Part shown: positions 1-6,043 of the stretch, piece by piece
Numbering within the stretch: position 1 is the stretch's first letter
Layout of the letters: the number at the start of each line of letters is the position of its first letter
Assembly: GCF_015645385.1 (NCBI RefSeq)
Contig: NZ_JADOET010000021.1
Span: 1 to 37,000, forward strand
Origin: Winogradskyella marina
GTDB taxonomy: Bacteria; Bacteroidota; Bacteroidia; Flavobacteriales; Flavobacteriaceae
Reading direction: 5' to 3'
DNA length: 37,000 nt
The notes under the pieces: generated by a model
What the model was told of the DNA's origin: nothing
The model's database searches: none
The model's input: only the letters and a program-made list of their open reading frames with translations
Translations under genes and position numbers: made by a program

Positions 1-16
1 TTACTTCCCGATACAA
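1..16 (-). other. Left attachment repeat (att), copy of the mnmE 3' end
   Basis: The 16-bp sequence TTACTTCCCGATACAA is identical to 36985-37000 and in the same orientation. On the minus strand it reads T TGT ATC GGG AAG TAA, which translates to Cys-Ile-Gly-Lys-stop, the conserved C-terminus of MnmE. The codons just inside the element (16-105, minus strand) do not resemble MnmE, so this is the duplicated core left at the distal end of the insertion. The intact mnmE should lie to the right of the window. The repeat and its translation are seen directly; its role as att core is inferred from its position at both extremes and from the nearby integrase. Confidence 0.85.
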
Positions 17-57
17 TATTTAACTAACCCTATATCCATTGGTACTACTGCATTTGG

Positions 58-131
58 GCAACAAATAGCATACAAAAAACATATAAAAAGAGAAGATTAG
101 CAACAACTATTAATAAATAGAGCAACAAATA
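58..131 (+). repeat. Three GCAACAA direct repeats at the left end
   Basis: GCAACAAATA at 58-67, GCAACAACTA at 100-109 and GCAACAAATA at 122-131 share one orientation. The first and third are each followed closely by GCATA. Similar GCAACA motifs occur at the right end (36851, 36871). Same-orientation short repeats inside both ends of a tyrosine-recombinase element could be arm-type integrase or excisionase sites. That role is inferred; the sequence is AT-rich and partly low complexity. Confidence 0.4.
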
Positions 132-136
132 TAGCA

Positions 137-165
137 TAAAAAAAACCGCTCGATTAGAGCGGTTT
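137..165 (-). terminator. Rho-independent terminator of the DUF6266 gene
   Basis: A perfect 9-bp stem, AAACCGCTC (143-151) with GAGCGGTTT (157-165), closes a 5-base loop. On the minus strand it is followed by a run of T residues. It starts about 20 bp after the stop codon of the DUF6266 gene and so ends leftward transcription just inside the attachment site. Confidence 0.85.
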
Positions 166-185
166 CCAAATAAAAACACCAAGCA

Positions 186-827
186 TTAATTAGCTGTACC
201 AGAGCCTAAATAAATACTGTTTGATACTTGACTACCATCAGCAGTAATAAAAGCCATAAATAACTCTACTGTATCTCCTGCATAAGTTGTTGGGATTGGA
301 ACAATTTGAGAACCTACTGTTCTGTCCGCACCATCAAGTAAAGAAATAGATTCCTTTTTTGATGGATTATAAACCATCAACATTGCTTTGTCAGTAGTAT
401 TAGCGTTACCTTCGGCAGAGTTATCATCCCAACCAAAAGTTACTTCTCCAGCAGTTGCTAAATCAGACGTTGGGTTTAGCACACCAGATAAACCTCCACG
501 ACTTACTAAAGCATTTGGATAGTCAACTACAAAGTTAGGTTCAGTTCCCGTAATCGCATTATTCAACACATACGACATCGCAGCATTAAATTCTGTTTTC
601 TTAACAGCTAACCCTTTATAGCCTAACTTAATAAAAGGCTTTACAGCCTGTAAAAATTCTAAAGTGGCAGTAAACTTGGTTCTTTGGTTTACTTGACCAA
701 CAGTTCTTGGATTGGCTACACTTGAAGGTTTAATTCTAATGTAATCAATTCCTTTCCAACTTCCACCGATAACGTTTCCAACTTTACCTGAAAGACCTCC
801 TAAAATACCTTGAGCAATTTTACCCAT
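186..827 (-). CDS. DUF6266 family protein
   Basis: This 213-aa protein has the N-terminal signature of the DUF6266 family: MGKIAQGILGGLSGKVGNVI, then GSWKGIDYIR and NPRTxxQxxQRxKF. The family is confined to Bacteroidota and its function is unknown. The rest is rich in small and polar residues and looks beta-rich. There is no signal peptide, membrane segment or enzymatic motif. It is the gene nearest the left attachment repeat and has its own terminator. A dyad at 869-895 lies upstream. Family membership comes from recall of the signature. The position at the distal end of the element, away from the integrase, is typical of accessory cargo. Confidence 0.8.
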   Translation of the reverse strand: MGKIAQGILGGLSGKVGNVIGGSWKGIDYIRIKPSSVANPRTVGQVNQRTKFTATLEFLQAVKPFIKLGYKGLAVKKTEFNAAMSYVLNNAITGTEPNFVVDYPNALVSRGGLSGVLNPTSDLATAGEVTFGWDDNSAEGNANTTDKAMLMVYNPSKKESISLLDGADRTVGSQIVPIPTTYAGDTVELFMAFITADGSQVSNSIYLGSGTAN

Positions 828-868
828 AACATAAATAATTTAAATGAAACATAATTTTCTTCGGACTT

Positions 869-895
869 GGTACGGACTTAACACGAAGTTGTACC
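869..895. repeat. Imperfect dyad upstream of the DUF6266 gene
   Basis: GGTAC (869-873) and ACTT (876-879) are mirrored by AAGT (886-889) and GTACC (891-895). CGGACTT is also tandemly repeated at 863-869 and 873-879, with one base different at the 3' side. The dyad lies about 45 bp upstream of the DUF6266 start, in the 125-bp gap behind the 146-aa gene. It could be an operator or a weak hairpin; nothing in the sequence decides between them. Confidence 0.3.
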
Positions 896-952
896 TTCCG
901 TTGAAATATAAGTCAAGTATTATGCAACTCTTTATATATGGATTTTGTTGCT

Positions 953-1393
953 TTAGATTGCTTCCTTTTGCATTTTAGAAAATACATTTTGAATATATGA
1001 TACTTTTAAATCTGCCATTTTTGAAATGATACTGTTCAGTTCTGCTTCCTTTTTATTAATTGCTGAAACTACCCTAATATGCTTTTGTAATTGAGGGTTT
1101 TCATTTAACATTGATGAATAAGTTTTTTTAAGCATATTTCTACAATCATCTATTGAGATAAACGGAATAACACTACCTTTTAAATAGTAAGCATAAAAAC
1201 CGCCTATTTGCAACATCATAGATAAGTGAAAAAGTGTGTGTTTTACCTCTTCTGTTGTAGTAGTGACGACGAAACAATTAGGACAAGGGTTTGTTAAGGG
1301 TTTTCCGCTGTTTAGTCCTTTGTTTAATATAAAAAAATGAGGGTTTGAGTAAGTTCTTCCGACTTGGTGTGTTTTTAGTTCAAAAGTTGACAT
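953..1393 (-). CDS. Small Bacteroidota mobile-element protein (possibly DUF6943)
   Basis: This 146-aa protein has a conserved-looking N-terminal block with KTHQVGRTYSNPHFFILNKG, then NSGKPL, then a PCPNCF motif. A helical, lysine-rich C-terminus follows (about residues 85-146). From memory the KTH-PHFFILNKG-NSGKPL-PCPNCF pattern fits a Bacteroidota domain of unknown function, possibly DUF6943; the family name is uncertain. There is no signal peptide or membrane segment. The single CPNC could bind metal, but only two cysteines are present. It precedes the DUF6266 gene on the same strand with 125 bp between them. Confidence 0.6.
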   Translation of the reverse strand: MSTFELKTHQVGRTYSNPHFFILNKGLNSGKPLTNPCPNCFVVTTTTEEVKHTLFHLSMMLQIGGFYAYYLKGSVIPFISIDDCRNMLKKTYSSMLNENPQLQKHIRVVSAINKKEAELNSIISKMADLKVSYIQNVFSKMQKEAI

Positions 1394-1456
1394 AGCTATC
1401 CAATTTAAAATTGCTTCGCTACGCTTCGCGCCATTATTTTTTTTGAAAAGAAAAAA

Positions 1457-1492
1457 GACAGCTATAGTACTTGTGGCGTGGGTAAGGCTGTC
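1457..1492. repeat. Possible hairpin, GACAGC / GCTGTC
   Basis: GACAGC at 1457-1462 and GCTGTC at 1487-1492 are perfectly complementary across a 24-base loop. A 6-bp stem with a long loop is weak on its own. It lies in the gene-free region and may be part of a larger RNA fold or a processing or origin site. Confidence 0.25.
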
Positions 1493-1544
1493 AAGGTTTT
1501 TGGGTAAAAGTTTTTTGAGTTAAAAATGTTTAATTAAAAGAAAA

Positions 1545-1574
1545 GGGTATTGAAAAAAGTTTTATTCAAAACCC
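1545..1574. repeat. Possible hairpin, GGGTATTGAA / TTCAAAACCC
   Basis: The arms at 1545-1554 and 1565-1574 pair over ten positions with one mismatch and a 10-base loop. The hairpin lies downstream (on the minus strand) of the decayed coding fragment that ends at 1641. It could be the old terminator of that gene, although no clear T run follows it. Confidence 0.3.
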
Positions 1575-1640
1575 GTAGGGCTTGACCTTTATAGCCTTGT
1601 GCGGCTGGCAGAGGTAGCCACATATATTTGCTTCCTTTTT

Positions 1641-1823
1641 TTATTTTAATATTTCAAATTGTTTTAGTCTTGTTTCAAATGCTTTTAACTTTTCTGGGGA
1701 ATTAGCACTTAAAAAAATAGGTTGCTGTACCTTATTGAGTGTTGGATGAAGCGTTTGTATGGGTAGCGTTTTAAATAGTTGTTTGATAAAACAGCATTTA
1801 AACAAGCTCCTTATACAGGACTT
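1641..1823 (-). pseudogene. Remnant of a gene 3' end, family unknown
   Basis: The minus-strand frame ending with TAA at 1641-1643 is open for 60 codons. Its last 40 or so residues look coding: QTLHPTLNKVQQPIFLSA, then NSPEKLKAFETRLKQFEILK. It has no start codon and is closed upstream by a stop at 1824-1826. Its use of A/T-ending codons and lysine-rich helical C-terminus match real proteins of this genome. I do not recognise the parent family. The likely explanation is the surviving C-terminus of a gene whose 5' part was deleted. Confidence 0.4.
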
Positions 1824-2140
1824 TTAGACAATAGCTTATTGCTTTTTTGAGGCACGATAAAAAGTAATGTGCTATGGCGTACTACAAAATATTGTAAACC
1901 TATTTTTTTATATCCTATTTCTTGGGTGGTGGGGAAAAGTGGACTTTAATATTTGTTAGTGAAATGAAACAAACAAAGACTTGAGGTAAGGAATACTTGG
2001 ACTTAACGATGGTTTTGTGCAGTTGAATGAGATAACGAATATTATAATAAATTAACGTTACCCTTTGAATGTTCGACTGTTTAATGTTTGTTCAAAATGT
2101 GGTTAGAAGTTCGGATGTGAGCGTTGGATGAGCGGATATT

Positions 2141-2232
2141 TTACATAATAGCAGTTATAGCTACGAAAATATAATAAAACGCCGTAGGCAACCATTGAAA
2201 GAATTTTTGCTACTATAACTTCTATTATGTAA
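2141..2232. repeat. 20-bp inverted repeat with 52-bp spacer
   Basis: The left arm (2141-2160) begins TTACATAATAG and ends AGTTATAG. The right arm (2213-2232) is its reverse complement with one mismatch in 20. The spacer holds a CGCCGTAGGC stretch and no coding sequence. The arms could form a long stem in RNA or be the termini of a miniature mobile element. No target-site duplication is visible at the outer edges, although TGAGCGTTGG occurs once on each side (2118-2127 and 2270-2279). Confidence 0.65.
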
Positions 2233-2469
2233 CATAGCTTGGGATTGGTTTTGTGGCGTAATAATTGTTTGAGCGTTGGCAATGGCTCTTTGCTTTTTTA
2301 TTGTACCAATTTTATAAAATAACGACGTTTAAATAAAACAAGCAATGTGCCATTATAGCTTTAGATACAAGTATTATGACATAAAACCAATTATGCATTG
2401 GCGTGCGGAACAACACAAAAGACAGAGGATTTTGAGGTACGAAAAAACTGGGTTTTGGGTTGTGGGGAA

Positions 2470-2500
2470 TAAAAAAGAGCCTTCCGAAAAAGACTCTTTC
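2470..2500 (-). terminator. Terminator of the copper-resistance operon
   Basis: AAAGAG (2474-2479) pairs with CTCTTT (2494-2499), and CTT (2481-2483) with AAG (2490-2492), around one mismatch. On the minus strand the stem is followed by a T run. It starts 9 bases after the stop codon of the HMA lipoprotein gene and so ends the leftward operon that begins with cusA. Confidence 0.8.
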
Positions 2501-2508
2501 ATTTTTGT

Positions 2509-2949
2509 TTAATGGTCGTGATTTGAATGGTCATCACTTTTTTCTTCACCAGATTGATTCATCATCATTTCGTGGTCGTATTTACAACAACCTGGTAAAC
2601 CATCATATGCTTCTTCATCACCTGCTACTTTTTCGGTATCATATCCTGAAGCTGCGATTGCTTTATGGATTGCCATTGCATCGGTTTTTGTATCATCAAA
2701 AGACACATCAATCTTCTTCTTATCGACATCCCAATTAGCACTTGCTACACCTTCAACACCGTTAGCTGCTTTTTCGATAGTGTTTTTACACATACCGCAA
2801 TTTCCTCTTACACCAAAAGACAGGTCTGTCATTGCCATATCTTTTGACATTTCAGTAGTTGTGGTTTCTGTTTCTTTTTTGGTTTCGTTTTTACAACTTG
2901 TTAAACCTAATGCTGCTATTACAGCTACACTTAAAATTACTTTTTTCAT
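2509..2949 (-). CDS. Periplasmic lipoprotein with heavy-metal-associated (HMA) domain
   Basis: This 146-aa protein has a lipoprotein signal with an LTSC lipobox at residues 16-19. A threonine- and lysine-rich linker follows. The HMA/CopZ-type fold spans about residues 42-110 and carries the metal-binding CxxC in GNCGMCKN. The tail is rich in acidic, methionine and histidine residues (DHEMMM, DDHSNHDH) and also contains GCC. HMA proteins bind Cu(I) or similar ions; the lipobox puts this one on a membrane facing the periplasm. It probably buffers copper or hands it to the CusB adaptor encoded 21 bp upstream. It is the last gene of the copper operon, directly before the terminator. Confidence 0.85.
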   Translation of the reverse strand: MKKVILSVAVIAALGLTSCKNETKKETETTTTEMSKDMAMTDLSFGVRGNCGMCKNTIEKAANGVEGVASANWDVDKKKIDVSFDDTKTDAMAIHKAIAASGYDTEKVAGDEEAYDGLPGCCKYDHEMMMNQSGEEKSDDHSNHDH

Positions 2950-2970
2950 TGTTTAAAAATTTAATTGTTA

Positions 2971-4749
2971 TTATTCTATTACTTGTTTTACTTCTCCACA
3001 GGTTAGCATTGCTTCACCAAAATATGGGTTGATTACTTTTTCTTCTTTGCTCAACCAATATGCACCATTATTGTTATCTGCCATTGGACAAAATTCCACA
3101 TAAACCTTTTCATTGACACCAAATAGTTGTACAGCATTGATTAGATGTGATGATAGATGTTTAAAATGGTCTCTTTGTGATTTTATATCGGACGTTTCAG
3201 AAATTGAAGTTGCAGAAGATTTTATTTCGCCTTCTAATGACATCCAATGGTTATGCGCCTTATTATCTGACAACAATTTCATATCTACTTTGTTCAATTT
3301 ATTTAATAAAGTTGTTGCGTTTGCTGAAGTACTTATTGAATCTTCTTTTACTAAAGCATCTTTTAAATTGATATACGCATTGTAAACACTATTTAACTGT
3401 TGTTGAAATTTCTCTGATACTTCCAAACGCTCATTCATATTAGTGTGGTCACTTTCTTTGTTAGATGCATTGTTATCCATACCTAAATGACCTTCGTGTC
3501 CAGTCATTACTTTACCACCATCTTTATTCATCATAGACTTTTTGCCTTGTAATTGTGCTGCTGCATCAACCGTAAATGTTCCGTTAGTCACTATTTCATT
3601 TCCAACAAATAAACCTTCTACAACTTCATATTCATTACCAATTTGATTGCCTAATTTAATTTCACGCATTTCAAAAATAGGTTGGTCTGGATTTGTTTTA
3701 AGGTACACCACAGAACGTTCACCTGTCCATAATACAGAAGATGCAGGAATTGATAATACTTCATCATTTTTAGCTGTACTGCCTTCAATATTTGCGGTTA
3801 CAAACATTCCTGGTTTAAATACATCGTCCTTATTGCTTAAAACAACACGTAAGGTTACAGTTCTTGTTTTCGTGTTTAAAACTGGGTCAATGAAATCAAC
3901 TTTACCTTTAAACTCTTTATTAGGATAAGCATTGGTTGTTATCATCACTTCCTGTCCTTTTTTAAAGCGGTCAATCTGATTTTCATACACATCAAAGTTT
4001 CCCCAAACTGTGTTGAGATTGGCAATTTTTAATAAGGGTTGTCCTTGTTTGATGTAATCGCCTTGCTCTACCAATTTTTCTGTAACAGTACCCGAAACGG
4101 TTGCATAAACAGGAAAGTTTTCTTTTACTTTTCCTGTTTCTTCAATCTGGTTGATTTGATTTTCAGAGAGTTTCCATAATTTCAATTTATTACGGACTGC
4201 TTTGTATAAAGCAGGTTGAGATTTTTTTAAAGAAGCTGCTGTGATTAATTCTTGTTGTGCTGCATAGAGTTCTGGCGAATAAATGGTTGCCAATAATTGA
4301 CCTTTACGAACTTCTTCGCCTGTAAAACTCACATTCAAACGTTCAATTCTTCCAGCGAAATAACTTACCTGTACTGCATTGGCTTCTTCGTTTTCAGCAA
4401 TTTTACCAGATAGTTTTATGGTATTGCCTTCTGCATTGCCTTTACCCACAACGGTTGTTTGAATATTGGCTAATGCCATCGCATTTTCTGTTAGTTTGAA
4501 CTGGTCTGCCATTAAGCCATCGCTTCCGCTTTCCGCAGGAATTAAATCCATACCACAAATAGGACAATCACCTGGTTCTGGTTGCATAATCTGTGGATGC
4601 ATAGAACACGTCCACATTTGATTGGTTTCTGCAACCGCATTGTGATTATGGTCTATTTCTTCATTTGTCGAGCCACCAAAAAGCAACCAACCCAATAACA
4701 CACCTACTACGAGTATGCCAATATATATGACTATTTTATTATTTTTCAT
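2971..4749 (-). CDS. cusB: CusB-type RND efflux adaptor with metal-binding and DUF3347 domains
   Basis: This 592-aa periplasmic adaptor of a Cu/Ag tripartite pump begins with a membrane anchor (residues 6-24). A heavy-metal-binding (HMBD) motif follows at about 46-72: WTCSMHP, then GDCPICGMDL. The membrane-fusion core (barrel-sandwich, alpha-hairpin and beta-barrel) spans about 95-400, with GTVTEKLVEQGDYIKQGQPL in the lipoyl part. A Met/His-rich linker (about 405-440) leads to a C-terminal DUF3347 domain with CPM and TCG cysteines. The protein is longer than E. coli CusB (about 400 aa) because of the two extra metal-binding regions. It should feed periplasmic copper to CusA. It is separated from cusA and cusC by four genes and overlaps the DUF305 gene by 11 bp, so translation is probably coupled. 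Confidence 0.92.
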   Translation of the reverse strand: MKNNKIVIYIGILVVGVLLGWLLFGGSTNEEIDHNHNAVAETNQMWTCSMHPQIMQPEPGDCPICGMDLIPAESGSDGLMADQFKLTENAMALANIQTTVVGKGNAEGNTIKLSGKIAENEEANAVQVSYFAGRIERLNVSFTGEEVRKGQLLATIYSPELYAAQQELITAASLKKSQPALYKAVRNKLKLWKLSENQINQIEETGKVKENFPVYATVSGTVTEKLVEQGDYIKQGQPLLKIANLNTVWGNFDVYENQIDRFKKGQEVMITTNAYPNKEFKGKVDFIDPVLNTKTRTVTLRVVLSNKDDVFKPGMFVTANIEGSTAKNDEVLSIPASSVLWTGERSVVYLKTNPDQPIFEMREIKLGNQIGNEYEVVEGLFVGNEIVTNGTFTVDAAAQLQGKKSMMNKDGGKVMTGHEGHLGMDNNASNKESDHTNMNERLEVSEKFQQQLNSVYNAYINLKDALVKEDSISTSANATTLLNKLNKVDMKLLSDNKAHNHWMSLEGEIKSSATSISETSDIKSQRDHFKHLSSHLINAVQLFGVNEKVYVEFCPMADNNNGAYWLSKEEKVINPYFGEAMLTCGEVKQVIE

Positions 4750-5221
4750 TCTCTAATCGTTTTATCATTGCTTTCATTTCTTCTATTTCTTTACGTTGTG
4801 CTTTTATAATGTCTTCTGCTAATTTTTTAACTTCTGGGTCTTGAATATCTGCTCTCTCACTTGTTAAAATAGCGATAGAATGATGTGGTATCATTGCTTT
4901 CATCCAAAGGACATCACCAATAATGGGTGCTTGTGTTCTTACCAACCCTAATGCACCAACAAACAGAATGAAACTACTTGCGAGTATTGCGATATTCTTC
5001 TTTTTATCATTATACATTTTTCGCATAAAAAACCACATTATTACTGCCATTGTTGAAATTCCTAAACACGTCATATAGAATCGTGTTAGACTAAACCATA
5101 CGTGGTCTATGGAATAGGTGTTTAAATACATCGTTATGTACATTGCTACAAATGAGCAAGCCAACATTATAAAGAAGGTTTTGTAATTTCCTTTGTTTGA
5201 GTGTTCTTTTGAATTTTCCAT
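4739..5221 (-). CDS. DUF305 membrane protein
   Basis: This 160-aa protein has three predicted membrane segments (about residues 13-33, 42-63 and 74-94). A C-terminal DUF305 helical region follows, with the typical MKAMIPHHSIAI motif and a helix ending in KAQRKEIEEMKAMIKRL. DUF305 proteins have a conserved double histidine and are often encoded beside copper-efflux genes; a metal-binding role is suspected but not established. It lies between the CDF transporter (26 bp upstream) and cusB (11-bp overlap). The membrane-anchored form with an outward helical domain is common in Bacteroidota copper islands. Confidence 0.85.
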   Translation of the reverse strand: MENSKEHSNKGNYKTFFIMLACSFVAMYITMYLNTYSIDHVWFSLTRFYMTCLGISTMAVIMWFFMRKMYNDKKKNIAILASSFILFVGALGLVRTQAPIIGDVLWMKAMIPHHSIAILTSERADIQDPEVKKLAEDIIKAQRKEIEEMKAMIKRLENEK

Positions 5222-5247
5222 ATTTTTTGATTTTATAGTTAAACTTT

Positions 5248-6039
5248 TTACTTACTTAATTTTAATATCCTGAATGCACCTTGTATCACCAATCCAAATA
5301 CAATGATTCCTATAATTAAATCTGGAATACCAGAATGCAGCCAATTGACTAAAACGCCTGCTGTAATTACGCCAAGATTTATTATAATATCGTTAGAGGT
5401 AAAAATCATACTGGCACGCATATGTGCTTCTTGACTTTTAGATTTTTGTAAGAGGTACAAGCAAATGCCATTTGCAATCAAAGCAAATACTGAAACTATA
5501 ATCATTGTTGAAAATACAGGTAAAGCTTCATAGCCTAAAAATCTACGTATTACCTCAACGATTCCGATAATTGCAAGTGTTATCTGAAAATAGCCTGCAT
5601 ATTTTGCAATCCGTTTCTTTTTTAAAACTGTACCACCAACCGCTATTAAACTCAATCCGTAAACAAATGAATCTGCCAACATATCTAAACTATCAGCAAC
5701 TAATCCCATTGATTTTGAAATAAGTCCTGTACTCATTTCGATAATAAAAAATGCAAAATTGATGATTAGAACTGTCCACAACAGTTTGGATTGACTCCTT
5801 GTAGATTCAGTAATAATTGTGTCTGTATCTTCTGAACTGATTAAACTTTCATTTAATTTTAATTCATTTAAGGCATTACCAATTTCATTTACATTTGAAT
5901 TATGATATAGTGTTAAGATTCTTTCTTCTAAATTAAAATCAAGTTGTTTGATACCATCTATATCAGATAGCTTCATCTTAATTAGATTTTCTTCAGAAGG
6001 ACAATCCATTTTTGATATTTTGAAAACTGTTTTCTGCAT
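5248..6039 (-). CDS. Cation transporter, HMA-like domain fused to cation diffusion facilitator
   Basis: In this 263-aa protein, residues 1-70 form an HMA-like ferredoxin fold in which the usual CxxC is reduced to a single cysteine (KMDCPSEEN). Residues 85-260 form a six-helix CDF-type membrane domain. The CDF signature is in GLVADSLDMLADSFVYGLSL, where aspartates replace the usual His-Asp zinc site, and SNDIIINLG lies in the fifth helix. The cytoplasmic C-terminal domain of classical CDF proteins is missing. The altered sites and the position between copA and the DUF305 gene suggest a copper-related or different substrate rather than zinc. Only 4 bp separate it from copA. Confidence 0.85.
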   Translation of the reverse strand: MQKTVFKISKMDCPSEENLIKMKLSDIDGIKQLDFNLEERILTLYHNSNVNEIGNALNELKLNESLISSEDTDTIITESTRSQSKLLWTVLIINFAFFIIEMSTGLISKSMGLVADSLDMLADSFVYGLSLIAVGGTVLKKKRIAKYAGYFQITLAIIGIVEVIRRFLGYEALPVFSTMIIVSVFALIANGICLYLLQKSKSQEAHMRASMIFTSNDIIINLGVITAGVLVNWLHSGIPDLIIGIIVFGLVIQGAFRILKLSK

Positions 6040-6043
6040 ATAA

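Larger units (their letters stand above)
1394..2508. other. 1.1-kb region without an intact gene
   Basis: No open reading frame here looks intact. The region holds a GCTTCGC direct repeat (within 1411-1431), two possible hairpins (1457-1492 and 1545-1574), a coding-like fragment on the minus strand (1641-1823), a second short coding-like stretch (about 1817-1945), a 20-bp inverted repeat (2141-2232) bracketed by TGAGCGTTGG at 2118-2127 and 2270-2279, and the terminator of the copper operon (2470-2500). In NBU-like elements this distal part often carries mobilization genes. Here it looks like decayed remnants plus structured non-coding DNA. No recognisable origin of transfer was found. Confidence 0.5.

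Noticed and set aside
1..105. A minus-strand frame running into CIGK-stop at the left end, as if mnmE were on the left
   Set aside because: Its translation upstream of CIGK is hydrophobic nonsense unlike MnmE and it is closed by a stop at 106-108; only the 16-bp core matches.
1817..1945. Small minus-strand gene reading IGLQYFVVRHSTLLFIVPQK
   Set aside because: There is no ATG start, it is short, and it overlaps another remnant frame; kept only as part of the decayed region.
2141..2232. Integron attC site
   Set aside because: The arms are long and nearly perfect, and lack the GTTRRRY/RYYYAAC core pair; no integron integrase is present.
2460..2738. Plus-strand open frames in the lipoprotein and its terminator region
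   Set aside because: They are antisense to the well-supported HMA lipoprotein and have low-complexity His/Leu-rich products typical of shadow frames.
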